DNA of 64,000 nucleotides from Lunularia cruciata (Eukaryota; Streptophyta; Marchantiopsida; Lunulariales; Lunulariaceae): the NCBI GenBank assembly GCA_948567375.1, contig OX419756.1, positions 20,093,001 through 20,157,000 on the forward strand, written 5' to 3'. Of the stretch, positions 46,117-56,095 are shown piece after piece. Numbering within the stretch: position 1 is the first letter of the stretch; every line of letters begins with the position of its first letter. The position numbers and the translations under genes are program-made. Under the pieces are notes generated by a model that had not been told where the DNA came from, made no database searches, and saw only the letters and a program-made list of their open reading frames with translations.

Positions 46117-47036
46117 AATAAATTGGCCATGTCTATGGCATACCATCCACAAAAAAATGGACAAATAGACCAGGCTTATAACATTATGGAGAGCAAGCTT
46201 TGGATTTCACCTTAGAGGAGCAAGAAAGGTGGGATACCTTACTTCCACTAGGGGAATTTGCCTACAATAATTCAATGAATGCACTTGTGTAGTTTTGTTT
46301 TGCGCACACTTGTGGGTAGCGCATGAGTACCATCTATATAGGTCACACCATTCTTTCTCATGTATAAAGAGCATCCTTTCACACCTTCAAGCTTGGTAAA
46401 GATCTACCTAGTGGTTTCAAAGGTTGAGATTGTCAATACTTTTTTCTCTAGAATCCAACAAGGTATGGAGAATGCCAAGCATAGGTTGTAGATCACCCAA
46501 AAAAGACAAAAATAGTATGCATATGCACATCATAGGACTTTAGCATTGAGGATCAAGTCTAGCTATCTACAACCAATCTCATATTAGCCCTTGTAATCTC
46601 AGATCTTGTTTTATTGGGGCTTTCCACATCCTCTATCAAATTGGCATAATGGCCTATCACCTTGAACTATCGCCACACATGAAGATCCATCCAATGTTTA
46701 ACGTAGATATGCAACCCAACCACCCCACTTTCCTTCCATACAAGAATTTAGACCTTCTCTAACACTCATTGATGACATAGAGGAATATGAAGTCAAAGGT
46801 ATTCTGCAAAAATGCATCCATGGTACCCACCATCTACATGTGGAATATCTCTTACATTGGAAAAGGCACCCATTGTATGTAGCAACGTAGGAGCCAATAA
46901 CTAACTTGACCTATGCACCAATGTTAGTGCAATCTTTGAGCAACAACTTTGCAACAAGGATGTTGCTAAGCTATTGCAAAGCTTACAAAGGATGTTGCAA
47001 AGCTTTTAAGACATTGCATCTTAAAAGGAGGAGGTT
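46117..47036 (+). pseudogene. Gypsy C integrase tail and PPT
   Basis: It opens with 'MAYHPQKNGQIDQAYN', the integrase segment normally reading YHPQTDGQTERVN, with the catalytic Glu as Asp. After a shift it continues 'WDTLLPLGEFAYNNS'. Further on there are hints of the GPF/C-terminal module. Just before the LTR is AAAAGGAGGAGG (47023-47034), a good polypurine tract. Confidence 0.78.
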
Positions 47037-47523
47037 TGTAATACCATTTAGCTAGAAATATTATCTAGAGGTGGATATTGGTTTGGCAATATTTGGAATT
47101 ATATTATATATAATGGTCTAAGTAGATTAGATAGATGTGTCACCAAAAGAGTACTTCTACTAATAGAGCAAAAGTCAAAAACATCTTAGAAACTTCAGAG
47201 CCAATTTTGGAGGTCTAAATAGATGAATTAGACCTTGAAAATTTACTGCAATTTCTCTCTTTGGAAACCTTGTCATTACTTTCTCCCGTACCATGTTTGT
47301 CTCGTTGAGAGCTTTCCAATGGTATCTTTTCCATGTTTTGAGCTTCCTATACAAAGATACTCTAAAGATTCCTTTTGGTCAAACTTGTTTGACCAACTAG
47401 ATAGGACAAGGATCTACATGTCACCCATGCATTCAACTAATCTAAGGGTGGAGCTCATTGACATGTCACCAATCCATGTATTTGATCCAAGTGTGGAGCT
47501 TCTTTTTAGTGGATCTTTTTAGT

Positions 47524-47557
<34 letters not shown>

Positions 47558-47927
47558 ACAAGGTGCTCCTCTGGTGCCTTGAAGTATTGAGAGATGAAGC
47601 CTTGTGTTTCTCTTGTGTTTCTTCTCTTATGTTCCTCTTGGAGGTTCTCTTGTCCTTGAAACATTGTAGATATTGACTCTTCATGTGCTACAAATGTAAA
47701 ATCTACAACAAAGGTTTGTGATTGGTTGCATTATCACTTGTTTTCCCAAGAGGTAATGTCTCCATAGGTTTGTTACATATACCATTGTTAGTTGTTTTTC
47801 TTGAGCAAAATGTTTCCTTCCTATTGTGTTTAGTAAAACTTGGATGCTTTTAGAACATTCTTAAAGTTGCTTAGCAATTTTATGACAAATAAGCTATATT
47901 TAGCTTTTTCTAATCCATATTATTACA
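47037..47927 (+). mobile_element. 3' LTR of Gypsy C, reference copy
   Basis: An 891-base LTR with TG..CA ends (TGTAATACC ... TATTACA) directly after a polypurine tract. It defines family C, which recurs at 2572, 6831/14774, 15288, 28024, 46010 and 48590. Unlike three other copies it has the 5' ~155-base unit only once. The TATA region is expanded to an AT dinucleotide run at about 47526-47554. Confidence 0.85.
47526..47554. repeat. AT microsatellite at LTR C TATA box
   Basis: About 14 AT repeats lie exactly where other LTR C copies have CTATATAATAAAGA, directly followed by the conserved AAGGTGCTCCT. Confidence 0.9.
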
Positions 47928-48589
47928 AACATGATTAGAGAATTTAGAAATTAGATATGATTATAAACTTTAGAAGTTTCTTAAAATCTAGCTAATCAAG
48001 GAGTGTATCTAAAATAATGTAGAATCCTTTAAGTTTGCATCTCAACTTGATATCCATAGTTGAAGTTACTCATCTTAATAATGATGTTGATTCTTCATAT
48101 ACCAAAGTGACTTATTTGCAAAATTGGCTTGTAGTTTTTAAGGCACGATCATAAGTTTCTCAAAAGACAATATTAATACTAAATTATAATAACATACACT
48201 ATTTATGAATGTGTACCATGACAAGAAAAATTAACTTCCTTGAAGCAGAGGTAATTGCATATGAATCATTTTCAAACTTTTATTATAACATTACTCTATT
48301 GGTAAAGTTAGAAGTATCAAATTCAACTCTAAATTGTAAGATTAGATGAGTTGATATTAATTTTTTGAGTTGTTATTAAGGAAAAACCTTCTCCTTGTCC
48401 TTGGTATATAATTTTGCATCCTTTTCCAAGAGATTGATGAGTTATTTTACAACCTGTTATTGAGTTATTGTTACACTACTATGCAAGCATAGTAGTGTAT
48501 CAATAGCAAACAAAAGCGTGAAAACTTGTTAATTCCTTCAATAACACTATTAATACTTTGTTTCAAATATCATTAGCATCTAGAATATT
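47928..48589. other. AT-rich spacer, no gene recognised
   Basis: No coding motif. A small inverted repeat, CTACTATGCAAGCATAGTAG, is visible near 48475-48494. Confidence 0.4.
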
Positions 48590-49350
48590 CCAAGGACAAG
48601 AGAACTCTTCAAGAGAGATACAAGAGAGAAAACATATATTTCACATTCAATCCTCTGATGCCCCAAAGGAGCACATTCTCTTTATTATATAGCCAAAGAG
48701 GATCCCCTCCAAGGAAGCTCCACCGTAGGATTAGGTACATGGATTGGTGACCTGTCAACAAGATCCACACTTAGATTAATTGCTTGGATGGGTGACCCGC
48801 TGGTCTTGATCCCATTTGGTTGGTCAAATAGGCTTTGACCGGAGGGAATCTTTTAGGGAATCTTCCTATAGGAATCTTAGAATCACGTGGGTGAGGTACC
48901 ATTGGAAAGCTCTTGGTGAGACAAACCAGGGAGTTGGGAGTGGGGGAGGAGAGAAGGCTAGCCTTTCCTTCATTGGGGGGAGAGGTTGCACATTTTTTAG
49001 GCCTAATTCATTTGTTTAGGCCTCCGAAATGACCTTTGACGTTTAAGGCCTATTTTGGCTTCTGCCTTATTAGTAAAAGTGCTATTTTAGTGATACCTTA
49101 TCTGATCTATGTTCTCCATCATGTGTAACATCCTTCTAGATGTCACCACCCCAAGTTTCACCTCTAGATCATATGCTTAGTTATTGATTCTAAAGTTTCC
49201 AAGCATATTTTGGTTTTTGGCTTATTAGTAGAAGTACTCTTTTGGTGATATATCTATCTGAACTACTCAGTCCATCATATATAATATTCTTCTAGATGTT
49301 ACCAAACCAAATGTAATCTCTAGATAATCTATCTAGCTATTGGTATTATA
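48590..49350 (-). mobile_element. LTR family C, minus orientation, truncated
   Basis: From TTCCAAGGACAAGAGAAC to TTGGTATTATA it runs antiparallel to the 47037 LTR. The TATA box appears as the complement of CTTTATTATATAG at about 48679-48692. The 5' unit is present twice (about 49060-49200 and 49201-49350). About 200 bases of the 3' end are missing. Confidence 0.78.
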
Positions 49351-50801
49351 TCATCACTTGGCTTGGCCATTATATAATAGACTTGACTTTTCTTTCTTTG
49401 CCATGATACTTTTAGCTAAAACCTTATGATCAAGGTAGGATAATCATGCATAAAATTCCATTTTTCTATTCTAATTAGTATTATATCATGTAGTTGAAGT
49501 TGCTCTCCGAATGATAGTGTAAGATCTCCATGTGAACTAAGTGAATGATTTGCAACAATGGCTTGTATACATTACAAGCAAGTTGCACAAAAGATAACAC
49601 ATCCAGATCTTGGTAGTATGAACCAAGGACAATTTCTCTCACATATAAATAATTTCTATCAACTTCTTTTCAATCCATTTGAAGCAAAGTTCATTAAGTA
49701 AAGTCTTATATCAACTCCTAAAGTGACACTACTCACAAAAGCAAAAAAAATAAAATCTATAAATAAAAATTTTGGATTATATGATCATAAGATTGGACAA
49801 GTTGTACCATTATCTTAAGTCATTAAAAGTTTCTTTCTTTTTGTCATACTAGTTAATTCAAAATTCTTTCTTGAGATTGGTGAGAGGATTCCTTTGGATA
49901 AGTTATAGTTCTTGGTGCTTTATATGCTATTAAATTGAAGCTCAATTTGTTAGACTCAAATTAATTTGATATTTTAAACTTCTTATTATTGATGCACTAA
50001 AATAATTTCTACTAAAGGAAAATCATATTCAACATCTTGTGGATATGTGATGATCTTTATTCTTAAGCTTTTATAATTTTATCATTCACAAAGGTGTTCC
50101 TATGAGTAGGAGATTTGTTCTTCTAAATCCTAAATCTTGCATGTTAGAGAGGCTATCTCCAAGTTCTATTTGTAGACATGACTATCAAGTCTAAAATTTA
50201 TTTTTCTGGTACGTCTCTTGTCCCTTATAATTGCCTCCTCTTTAGAGCTTGATTTGCAATTAAATTTTCCCTTTGAACTCAATTTGAATGAATTTTTTTC
50301 TTTTATGGATATGTATAAATATGGTAAATTTTCTTATCCTTATTAATATATGAGAAAATCATATTTATCTTAACCTTTTTGAGCCATTACACCCAAGCAA
50401 AGTAAAATACACTAGATGTGACTATATACTTATATGATTTCTTGTAGCAATTATTACTAATCAAAATTCCTATATTTTAGGTTGCCACCTACAATATACA
50501 AAATATTAGTTCTTATGAGGAGGTTTGACCAAATCTTCCTTTATAGTAAAATCCATATTAGCAACAATAAGAATTAAATTTACTAACTTCAAAAAGAAAA
50601 TTTTCATTTTCATATAGTCAATTGAAAGAGTATTAATAAATGATTGGATTTAATAAGGAACCTCCCATTCCACAAAACTTATGGTGCACATAGTTTTGTA
50701 AATTTCTTGTCTTTTTTTCCTTTTTTGTATAGTTAAGGAGAGATACTTTTATGTTTTGAGTAGAATTCCTCTATTTTGGAATATTTTGGGTTTATTTTGG
50801 T
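49351..50801. other. AT-rich stretch, no gene recognised
   Basis: No open frame of note and no family motif. Probably decayed repeat DNA. Confidence 0.4.
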
Positions 50802-50924
50802 TGTCACATCATTTGTAGCATCGTACCTAGATTGCTTGGATTTTGGAGTAATAGTATTGGTAGTTAGAAGTGTTTTGGTAATTACTCATAGACTACTTGT
50901 TGATGGTCAAATTTTGTGTTTGGG
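50802..50924 (+). mobile_element. Start of plus-strand GyB LTR, split by GyB insertion
   Basis: TGTCACATCATTTGTAGCATCGTACCTAGATTGCTTGG through CATAGACTACTTGTTGATGGTCAA matches, in direct orientation, the first ~120 bases of the GyB LTR (complement of 60357 down to about 60230). It stops at GTTTGGG, and the continuation GGGTATTGACTACATGG is found 9.4 kb away at 60359. Confidence 0.78.
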
Positions 50925-50928
50925 ATGT

Positions 50929-51029
50929 CGTGCGTATATACATTGCTACACAACATACATCACTATCAACATCATACACTATAGAAGCACAACTCACACA
51001 TAAGTCATACGTAAACTCTAAAGTGCCAC
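50929..51029. repeat. 101-bp direct repeat flanking GyB 3' LTR, outer copy
   Basis: CGTGCGTATATACATTGC..AAGTGCCACA is repeated with few changes at 51486-51586 on the inner side of the LTR, in the same orientation. The inner copy is the 3' untranslated end of the GyB internal region, so the outer copy is out of place. Confidence 0.88.
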
Positions 51030-51477
51030 AATAATTAGATCATTTATAACTCAAATCAATTGAACTCAGATCAATACTTGATCTGATCCTCAACAACTTA
51101 CCAACTATTGGGCACTGATTATAATCAAGCCAAATCTACTCTAGCTAAGAGACTCCAGGTGACGCTTGCCGGCATTCTGTCCACTCTAGCCAAGAATTCA
51201 AAGGCTCAACATCAGAGAAGTGAGCTATTTGGAGCTACACTTCAAGGGTATACCCCTAATTTTGACCTAGGTCTCATCCCAATAATCCCACTGATGGCAC
51301 ACTTGATGGTGCAAACGGTGCAAGTGACGGTGGGCCTCGCCATGAAGTCAGTACCCTAAACCTGAAATTTGACCGTCGGAAAGTAGTCTATGAGTAATTG
51401 CCAAAATGCCTCTAACTACTATCACTAGAACTCTAGTGTCTAAGCAATCTAGATGTGACACTAAAAATGGTGTGATA
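51030..51477 (-). repeat. 3' LTR of GyB
   Basis: 448 bases collinear with 59910-60357 (GATCAATACTTGATCTGATCCTCAACAACTT, GACGCTTGCCGGC, GACCTAGGTCTCATCC, GGTGTGATA). The terminal dinucleotides are mutated (AA..TA instead of TG..CA on the plus strand). Confidence 0.87.
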
Positions 51478-51485
51478 GTTGTTGT

Positions 51486-51586
51486 TCGTATGTACATTGC
51501 TACACAACATACATTGTTGTCAACATCATACACTATAGAAGCACAACTCACACATAAGTCATACATAAACTCTAAAGTGCCACAAT
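51486..51586. repeat. 101-bp direct repeat, inner copy
   Basis: Matches 50929-51029. It lies in the 3' untranslated part of GyB, between the PHD-finger stop codon and the LTR. Confidence 0.88.
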
Positions 51587-51753
51587 TGCCTCCCTAGCTA
51601 GCAATTAGGTCCCTTGAACTCCAAATAGACATCTACTCCAAGTATATGGTATACCCTATGATGGGCAAAGATCAGGAGGGCGGGTGCTATGGAGCCCCAT
51701 TGTTAGTCGTCTGTCTACAATCTATTCCATATAAAGAATGAACTAGCTATATG

Positions 51754-51900
51754 TCAAGTACATCTAGGACATAACCACTATCCCTGAGGAACCACCATGA
51801 GGGAAGGAGTCATACATGCCATATGCCATCTTCTTGAACAACTATCACACACCAACATAGTAGCACCTCCACTAGAAGAGCCACATAACATACACTTGAA
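51754..51900 (-). pseudogene. GyB PHD finger at the end of pol
   Basis: In one frame the eight zinc ligands of a C4HC3 PHD finger are all present in correct spacing: FKCMLCG, then VCDSCSRRWHMAC, then WLCPRC (51894 down to 51760), with the family-typical Trp before His and Trp before the last Cys pair. PHD fingers usually read the histone H3 tail. A TAG stands two residues before the last Trp, and a TGA at 51754-51756 ends the protein one residue after the last Cys. Relative to the frame just upstream (51810-52067) it is shifted, so one indel separates it from integrase. Being last in pol, it occupies the place where chromoviruses have a chromodomain. Confidence 0.85.
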
Positions 51901-53160
51901 GCCTGCTTGTACAAGTACCAAGCTTCCATAGTACCATCAATGTTTGGGAGGTGGCATGGCGCACAAATGTGCACATGATCCTTCCAAACAACAGCATCAC
52001 GTCCTTTTAACACAAGGACTCCAGATGGCAAAACCTCACGCACTCTCAAGATAGTATGGCCTGTCAAAACATCAAGTGTTGTTGGTGATGTCTATTGTAG
52101 ATATATATAGTCACATGGATGAAATCAACAAATTGAGGGTCTATAACCTCCTCCTTGTATGGTAGCATAGCGTAAAGTATCTCTATGCTGAGCGATCACC
52201 AAGTTCTCAAAGGCCATTGGCATCACTCTCCAAAAGATCTCTACACGTTGAGAACATGTGCTCACTCATACATCTGGATCATCCAAGTCCATCTACAATA
52301 ACATCTTGATGAATGGCTACAAGTAAATCTGGATCTTGTCCATAGAGTAGAAAGTATGAAGAGAAGGATGCTAAGGAGGCTTGCAGGCTGAACCGATAGC
52401 CCATGGCCAACCAAGGTAATTGGAGATCCCAATCTCCCAAGTGGCTTCTTTGAAAACTATACATTTGCAATCTTCTCTTCATTGTATGAACCACTCTCTC
52501 TACTAAGCCATCTGCCTTAGGGTGATCTTGGGAGGTAGTATGGTGATCAATCAAAGCCTTGTCACACAAGACCTGAAACTCCCCCAAGAACTTTATACCC
52601 TAATCAGTCAAAACCTCAACTGGTGCCCCAAAATGACTAACAACTCGATCTAGGAATGAGTAAGTTGTCCCTTCACTAGACTTGTCAAGAAGTGCCACCA
52701 ACTCAATCCACTTGGAGAAGTGTTCCACCATCACCAAGACATACAGATGATGTCTCACAATCAATGATAAACATCTAGCAAAGCCCAAACTCCAATAGTA
52801 ACCCAATCCCATGATAGGTAATGGGTGTAACTGTGGTATAAGAGCATTGAATGGTGCTCTAACTTGGTCACAAACCACACATCTGGCAACAAACTACTAT
52901 ACCTCGATCTGCATACTACGCCACCAATAATGACTCTAGAGTAAGCTGTATGTATGCTTTACTCCAAAATGTCCTAGCTTCTCATGAGCATGACAGACCC
53001 ATTGTGGTCTCTGAGATGGAAGTGGTACTACTCGCACTCTACCATCCTCCCATACACACAAAAGGTGTTTGCCCTCTAGTCTGAACCGTCTGGCTTGTTG
53101 AAGAACACAATCTCTCTCTCCTTGGCACCAATTGTGCCACCCACAACACCAATGCAAAGA
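51901..53160 (-). pseudogene. GyB integrase
   Basis: Zinc-binding start 'HEKLGHFGVKHTYSLL' and 'CVVCDQ' (about 52860-53010). The core has 'HFSKWIELVALLDKSSEGT', 'GAPVEVLTD' with the second Asp, and 'HPKADGLVERVVHTMKR' with the catalytic Glu (about 52500-52530). 'WDLQLPWLAMGYRFSLQASL' and 'YFLLYGQDPDL' follow. The tail 51901-52067 reads 'TGHTILRVREVLPSGVLVLKGRD...CAPCHLPNIDGT', a GPF-like module. Several stops, for example within 52590-52600 and near 52930. Confidence 0.88.
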
Positions 53161-53930
53161 TATTCCATCACTAAGACATCATCATGAATGTCTTGCTAAA
53201 TTGTACCAATATCTTCACTCTCTGGATCTATGACCTCAATAACTTCTCCTGTATGTGCTGAGAGAGATACCACCAAAGCCTCAAAAAATATACCAAGAAA
53301 GGCAAATGCATGCATACCTGGCACTATCTCCTCATCTATCTCACCATGCCAAAGTGCTCCGGTCTGATCCTGCTGGCTGGGACATGGGTTTCTACTCAAC
53401 CCATCTGCATCACGGTTCCCCACTCTAGGTTTGTGAACAACCATGAAATCATACTCATGTAAAATCAAATCCCATCGTGCAAGCTTCCTTGAAAGCTTGT
53501 TGGACTCCATCAACCACTTCAGCGGCTGATGATCAGTGATGAGAATGAAAGGGTTACCAAATAAGTAACATAAAAAATGTGCTATTGCCCAAATTGCTGC
53601 AAGCACTCTCCTTGATATGAACTATACTTTGCCTCCGTTGGATTGTTGGAGCAACTAACATAGGGCACCACAAAGTCCTTCGCCTTATCATCATGTTGGG
53701 TGAGCACCGCTCCAAGCTCCAACATACTCCAATTAGTATGAACCTGAAATGGTTGTCCTTTGATTGGCCTCCTCAAAATAGGAGCAGATGTCAACCTCTC
53801 CTTGAGCTCTACAAAAGCTCTCTCCTGCTCATCTCCCCAACACCACTCTTGTGTAAGCTTGGTCAGCTTCGTCAAGGCCTTGGCAATAACACTAAATCCT
53901 CTAACATAGCGGCAATAGAAGTTTGCCAAC
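53161..53930 (-). pseudogene. GyB RNase H
   Basis: 'LRRPIKGQPFQVHTNWSMLELGAVLTQ' is the RNase H start with the first catalytic Asp replaced by Asn (TNWS for TDAS). 'FVVPYVSCSNNPTEAKYSSYQGECL' and, in the next frame, 'AAIWAIAHFLCYLFGNPFILITDHQPLKWLM' and 'ARWDLILHEYDFMVVHKPRVGNRDADGLSR' complete it. Confidence 0.9.
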
Positions 53931-54740
53931 CCAAGGAATGCTCACACTCTGCTCACCTTTGTAGGCCAAGGAATACGTGCAATAGCCTCCACCTATGTAT
54001 CCTCTGGGGTAGATAGTGTGACCCAAATACTCAACCTACTTGTGGAAGAACCTACACTTCCCAGGATGTAATTTGAGTCCATGAGATCTCAACCTCTCAA
54101 ACACCTCCAACAATTGTCTCTCATGCTCCTACACAATAGTGCTATAGACCAAAATGTCATCAATATAACACCGAGCAAAATCCAATCCAGCTAAGATCCT
54201 ATCCATGACCCTTTGGAACTTAGCAAGAGCATTCTTCAACCAAAATGGTAAGAACTTCCACTAATATAAAATATCCTTGCCATGAGGATCAATAGCCCAA
54301 AATGCTATCTTGGACTTATCCTCCTCCCTGATCGGCAATTGATGATATCCCACTCAAAGATCCAAAGTATTGAAGACCTTTGCATGCCCAATTGCATCAA
54401 AAATCTCCTACGGTGTAGGCATGGCATACCAATCAACCCTAGTCTGTCGGTTGATAGGATAGTAATTTCCACACATCCACATATATGTGTAGTTGCCATG
54501 CATATCCTTCTTGGCTGACATCACTATAGTTGATGCATACTCTCCATGTGAAATCTCCACCAAACTAGCCTCAAAAAGGTCACTACTCTGAATCAATATC
54601 TTCTCCATATCACTATATCAACAAGGACATCAAAAAACTTGTGTATTGCTAGTCAGCTCAATCCGTATACCAGGTCCCTTCAAATCCGTACTCGTGTGGC
54701 TCCTCAAGAACCTCCAAACCCTCAGTCTTTCCTCTCCAAT
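53931..54740 (-). pseudogene. GyB reverse transcriptase
   Basis: Fragments in order: 'SSDLFEASLVEISHGEYASTIVM', 'MWMCGNYYPINRQT', 'VFNTLDL.VGYHQLPIREEDKSKIAF', 'LPFWLKNALAKFQRVMDRIL', and the intact catalytic box YIDD at 54156-54167 ('CYIDDILVYS'). The thumb region follows with 'LHPGKCRFF' and 'VEYLGH'. Many in-frame stops at Gln, Trp and Arg positions. Confidence 0.9.
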
Positions 54741-55139
54741 AAGCTTGGGTCCAAGATTTGGCTCTCAAGTATCCTCTGTAACTGTTGTAGGAGTAGAAGA
54801 TGTACTAGCTGGCTACTACACTAGGCCCTTGGGAGCAATAGTGTCATGCCTCGACCACTAGAGGTCCCAACCTCTGTGTGAAAAACTCCCTCCACTCTGG
54901 TTACAAGCTCCACATGTCCTCTAGCTGCATCCCAAGTGGACCAAGGGTGTAATCCAAGTAGCCCACACTAACTTGGATGGACTCCAAGTAGACTACTCTC
55001 CTTAGCAACTATTGGCTGTGTCCCAAGAATACCATGTCCACCCGGTTCATCACCCCCAACATGTGCTTAAATTGTCCTGATAGGCACAAGGCTCACAAGT
55101 GTGCAAGTGGTGATGCCTATCAAGCGCATCTTATGCTGC

Positions 55140-56095
55140 TTTGCCAAGCCAAGGCTCATAATCCAAGTCAAACAGTTCAGTTCTATAGCCTGACTTAACA
55201 CTTGATGCCTGGATGCCTTTGACACTACTGGAACAACAATAATATTGGTGCAAAAACCCATCACTTGCTCTCTTTCATCAGTGTTGGGCTCCACCAATTG
55301 CTGTAAATGTGAGTCCCAAACAAGTCCAAGTCCTCCTTCTCAAAAAGCATGAGAGCTTGGGAAACTCATGAGTGTGAGAAATGCAGCTCTAGGCTATCCA
55401 ACTAGGTTCACCACTACCATAGGTGACCTATCAGCCACTACCATTGTTTGAGACTGACGCCCAACATCCAAGATATCATCAACAAGGATGTGGTCAAGTC
55501 GTTGAATCCCATCATAAGCACGCTATAAAGCCTCTCTGGGTAAGAGGTTTGTCCACCACATACAAAGACAATGAGCCCGTGATCCCACTCTAGTTGCATC
55601 TAACAATATAGCAGGTCCTATCCAAGAATGGACTTGATGTGTACTCGCCACCACTCTAGAGTGAGAATCACCCATCAAAGGAACATTCTTCAAAATGTAA
55701 GTTGGAGAAACATATTGATGAACTTGGAGATGTCGTAGTATCCATAATATCTCCCAAAACACACCAAAAAGAGGATCCTAGAGACCCAAACCTCGGCCTG
55801 CACTTGTATGTCCCTAACATGGCCATCTAAAAATCACCAAGTGAATAAGCCCATGTCTCTCTAGATCATGCACCCCCAGTAAAGAATTGTTTCTTGGTAG
55901 GGCCTTCTAGTAACCTCTGAGTGCTAACATTGATAATAGCTCTGGATATCGATAGGCCAAGTGGGCCACATGATGTAGAGAGACTCACCTAGCGGTCTCA
56001 TCTCTCTCTATATACAAGTACCTTTGTACTTCTATACCCGCTTTTAATACCACAACTAGTTTGGTGTTAATCCCACCAAACAACTCCAATAGACA
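55140..56095 (-). pseudogene. GyB C5-cytosine DNA methyltransferase domain
   Basis: About 315 residues read in essentially one frame. Motif I (SAM binding): 'LLELFGGINTKLVVVLKAG' near 56045-56089. Motif IV: 'WPC' then a TAG where Gln is expected (55814-55822), followed by 'GHTSAGRGLGL'. Motif VI: 'ILKNVPLMGD' (55670-55693), Lys for the catalytic Glu of ENV. Motif VIII: 'DATRVGSRAHCLCMWWTNL', two Cys where Arg is expected. Motifs IX/X: 'EPNTDEREQVMGF' (MGF at 55253-55261) and 'RHQVLSQAIELNCLTWIMSL'. The order I to X is canonical, unlike the rearranged plant DRM enzymes. Seven in-frame stops make it dead. It lies between protease and RT, so it would have been part of the Pol polyprotein and methylated DNA at cytosine C5. 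Confidence 0.85.

Noticed and set aside
51810-52067. The 85-codon frame ending in Cys/Val-rich residues as a separate protein
   Set aside because: Its first part is the integrase tail. Its last part is the out-of-frame reading of the PHD finger.
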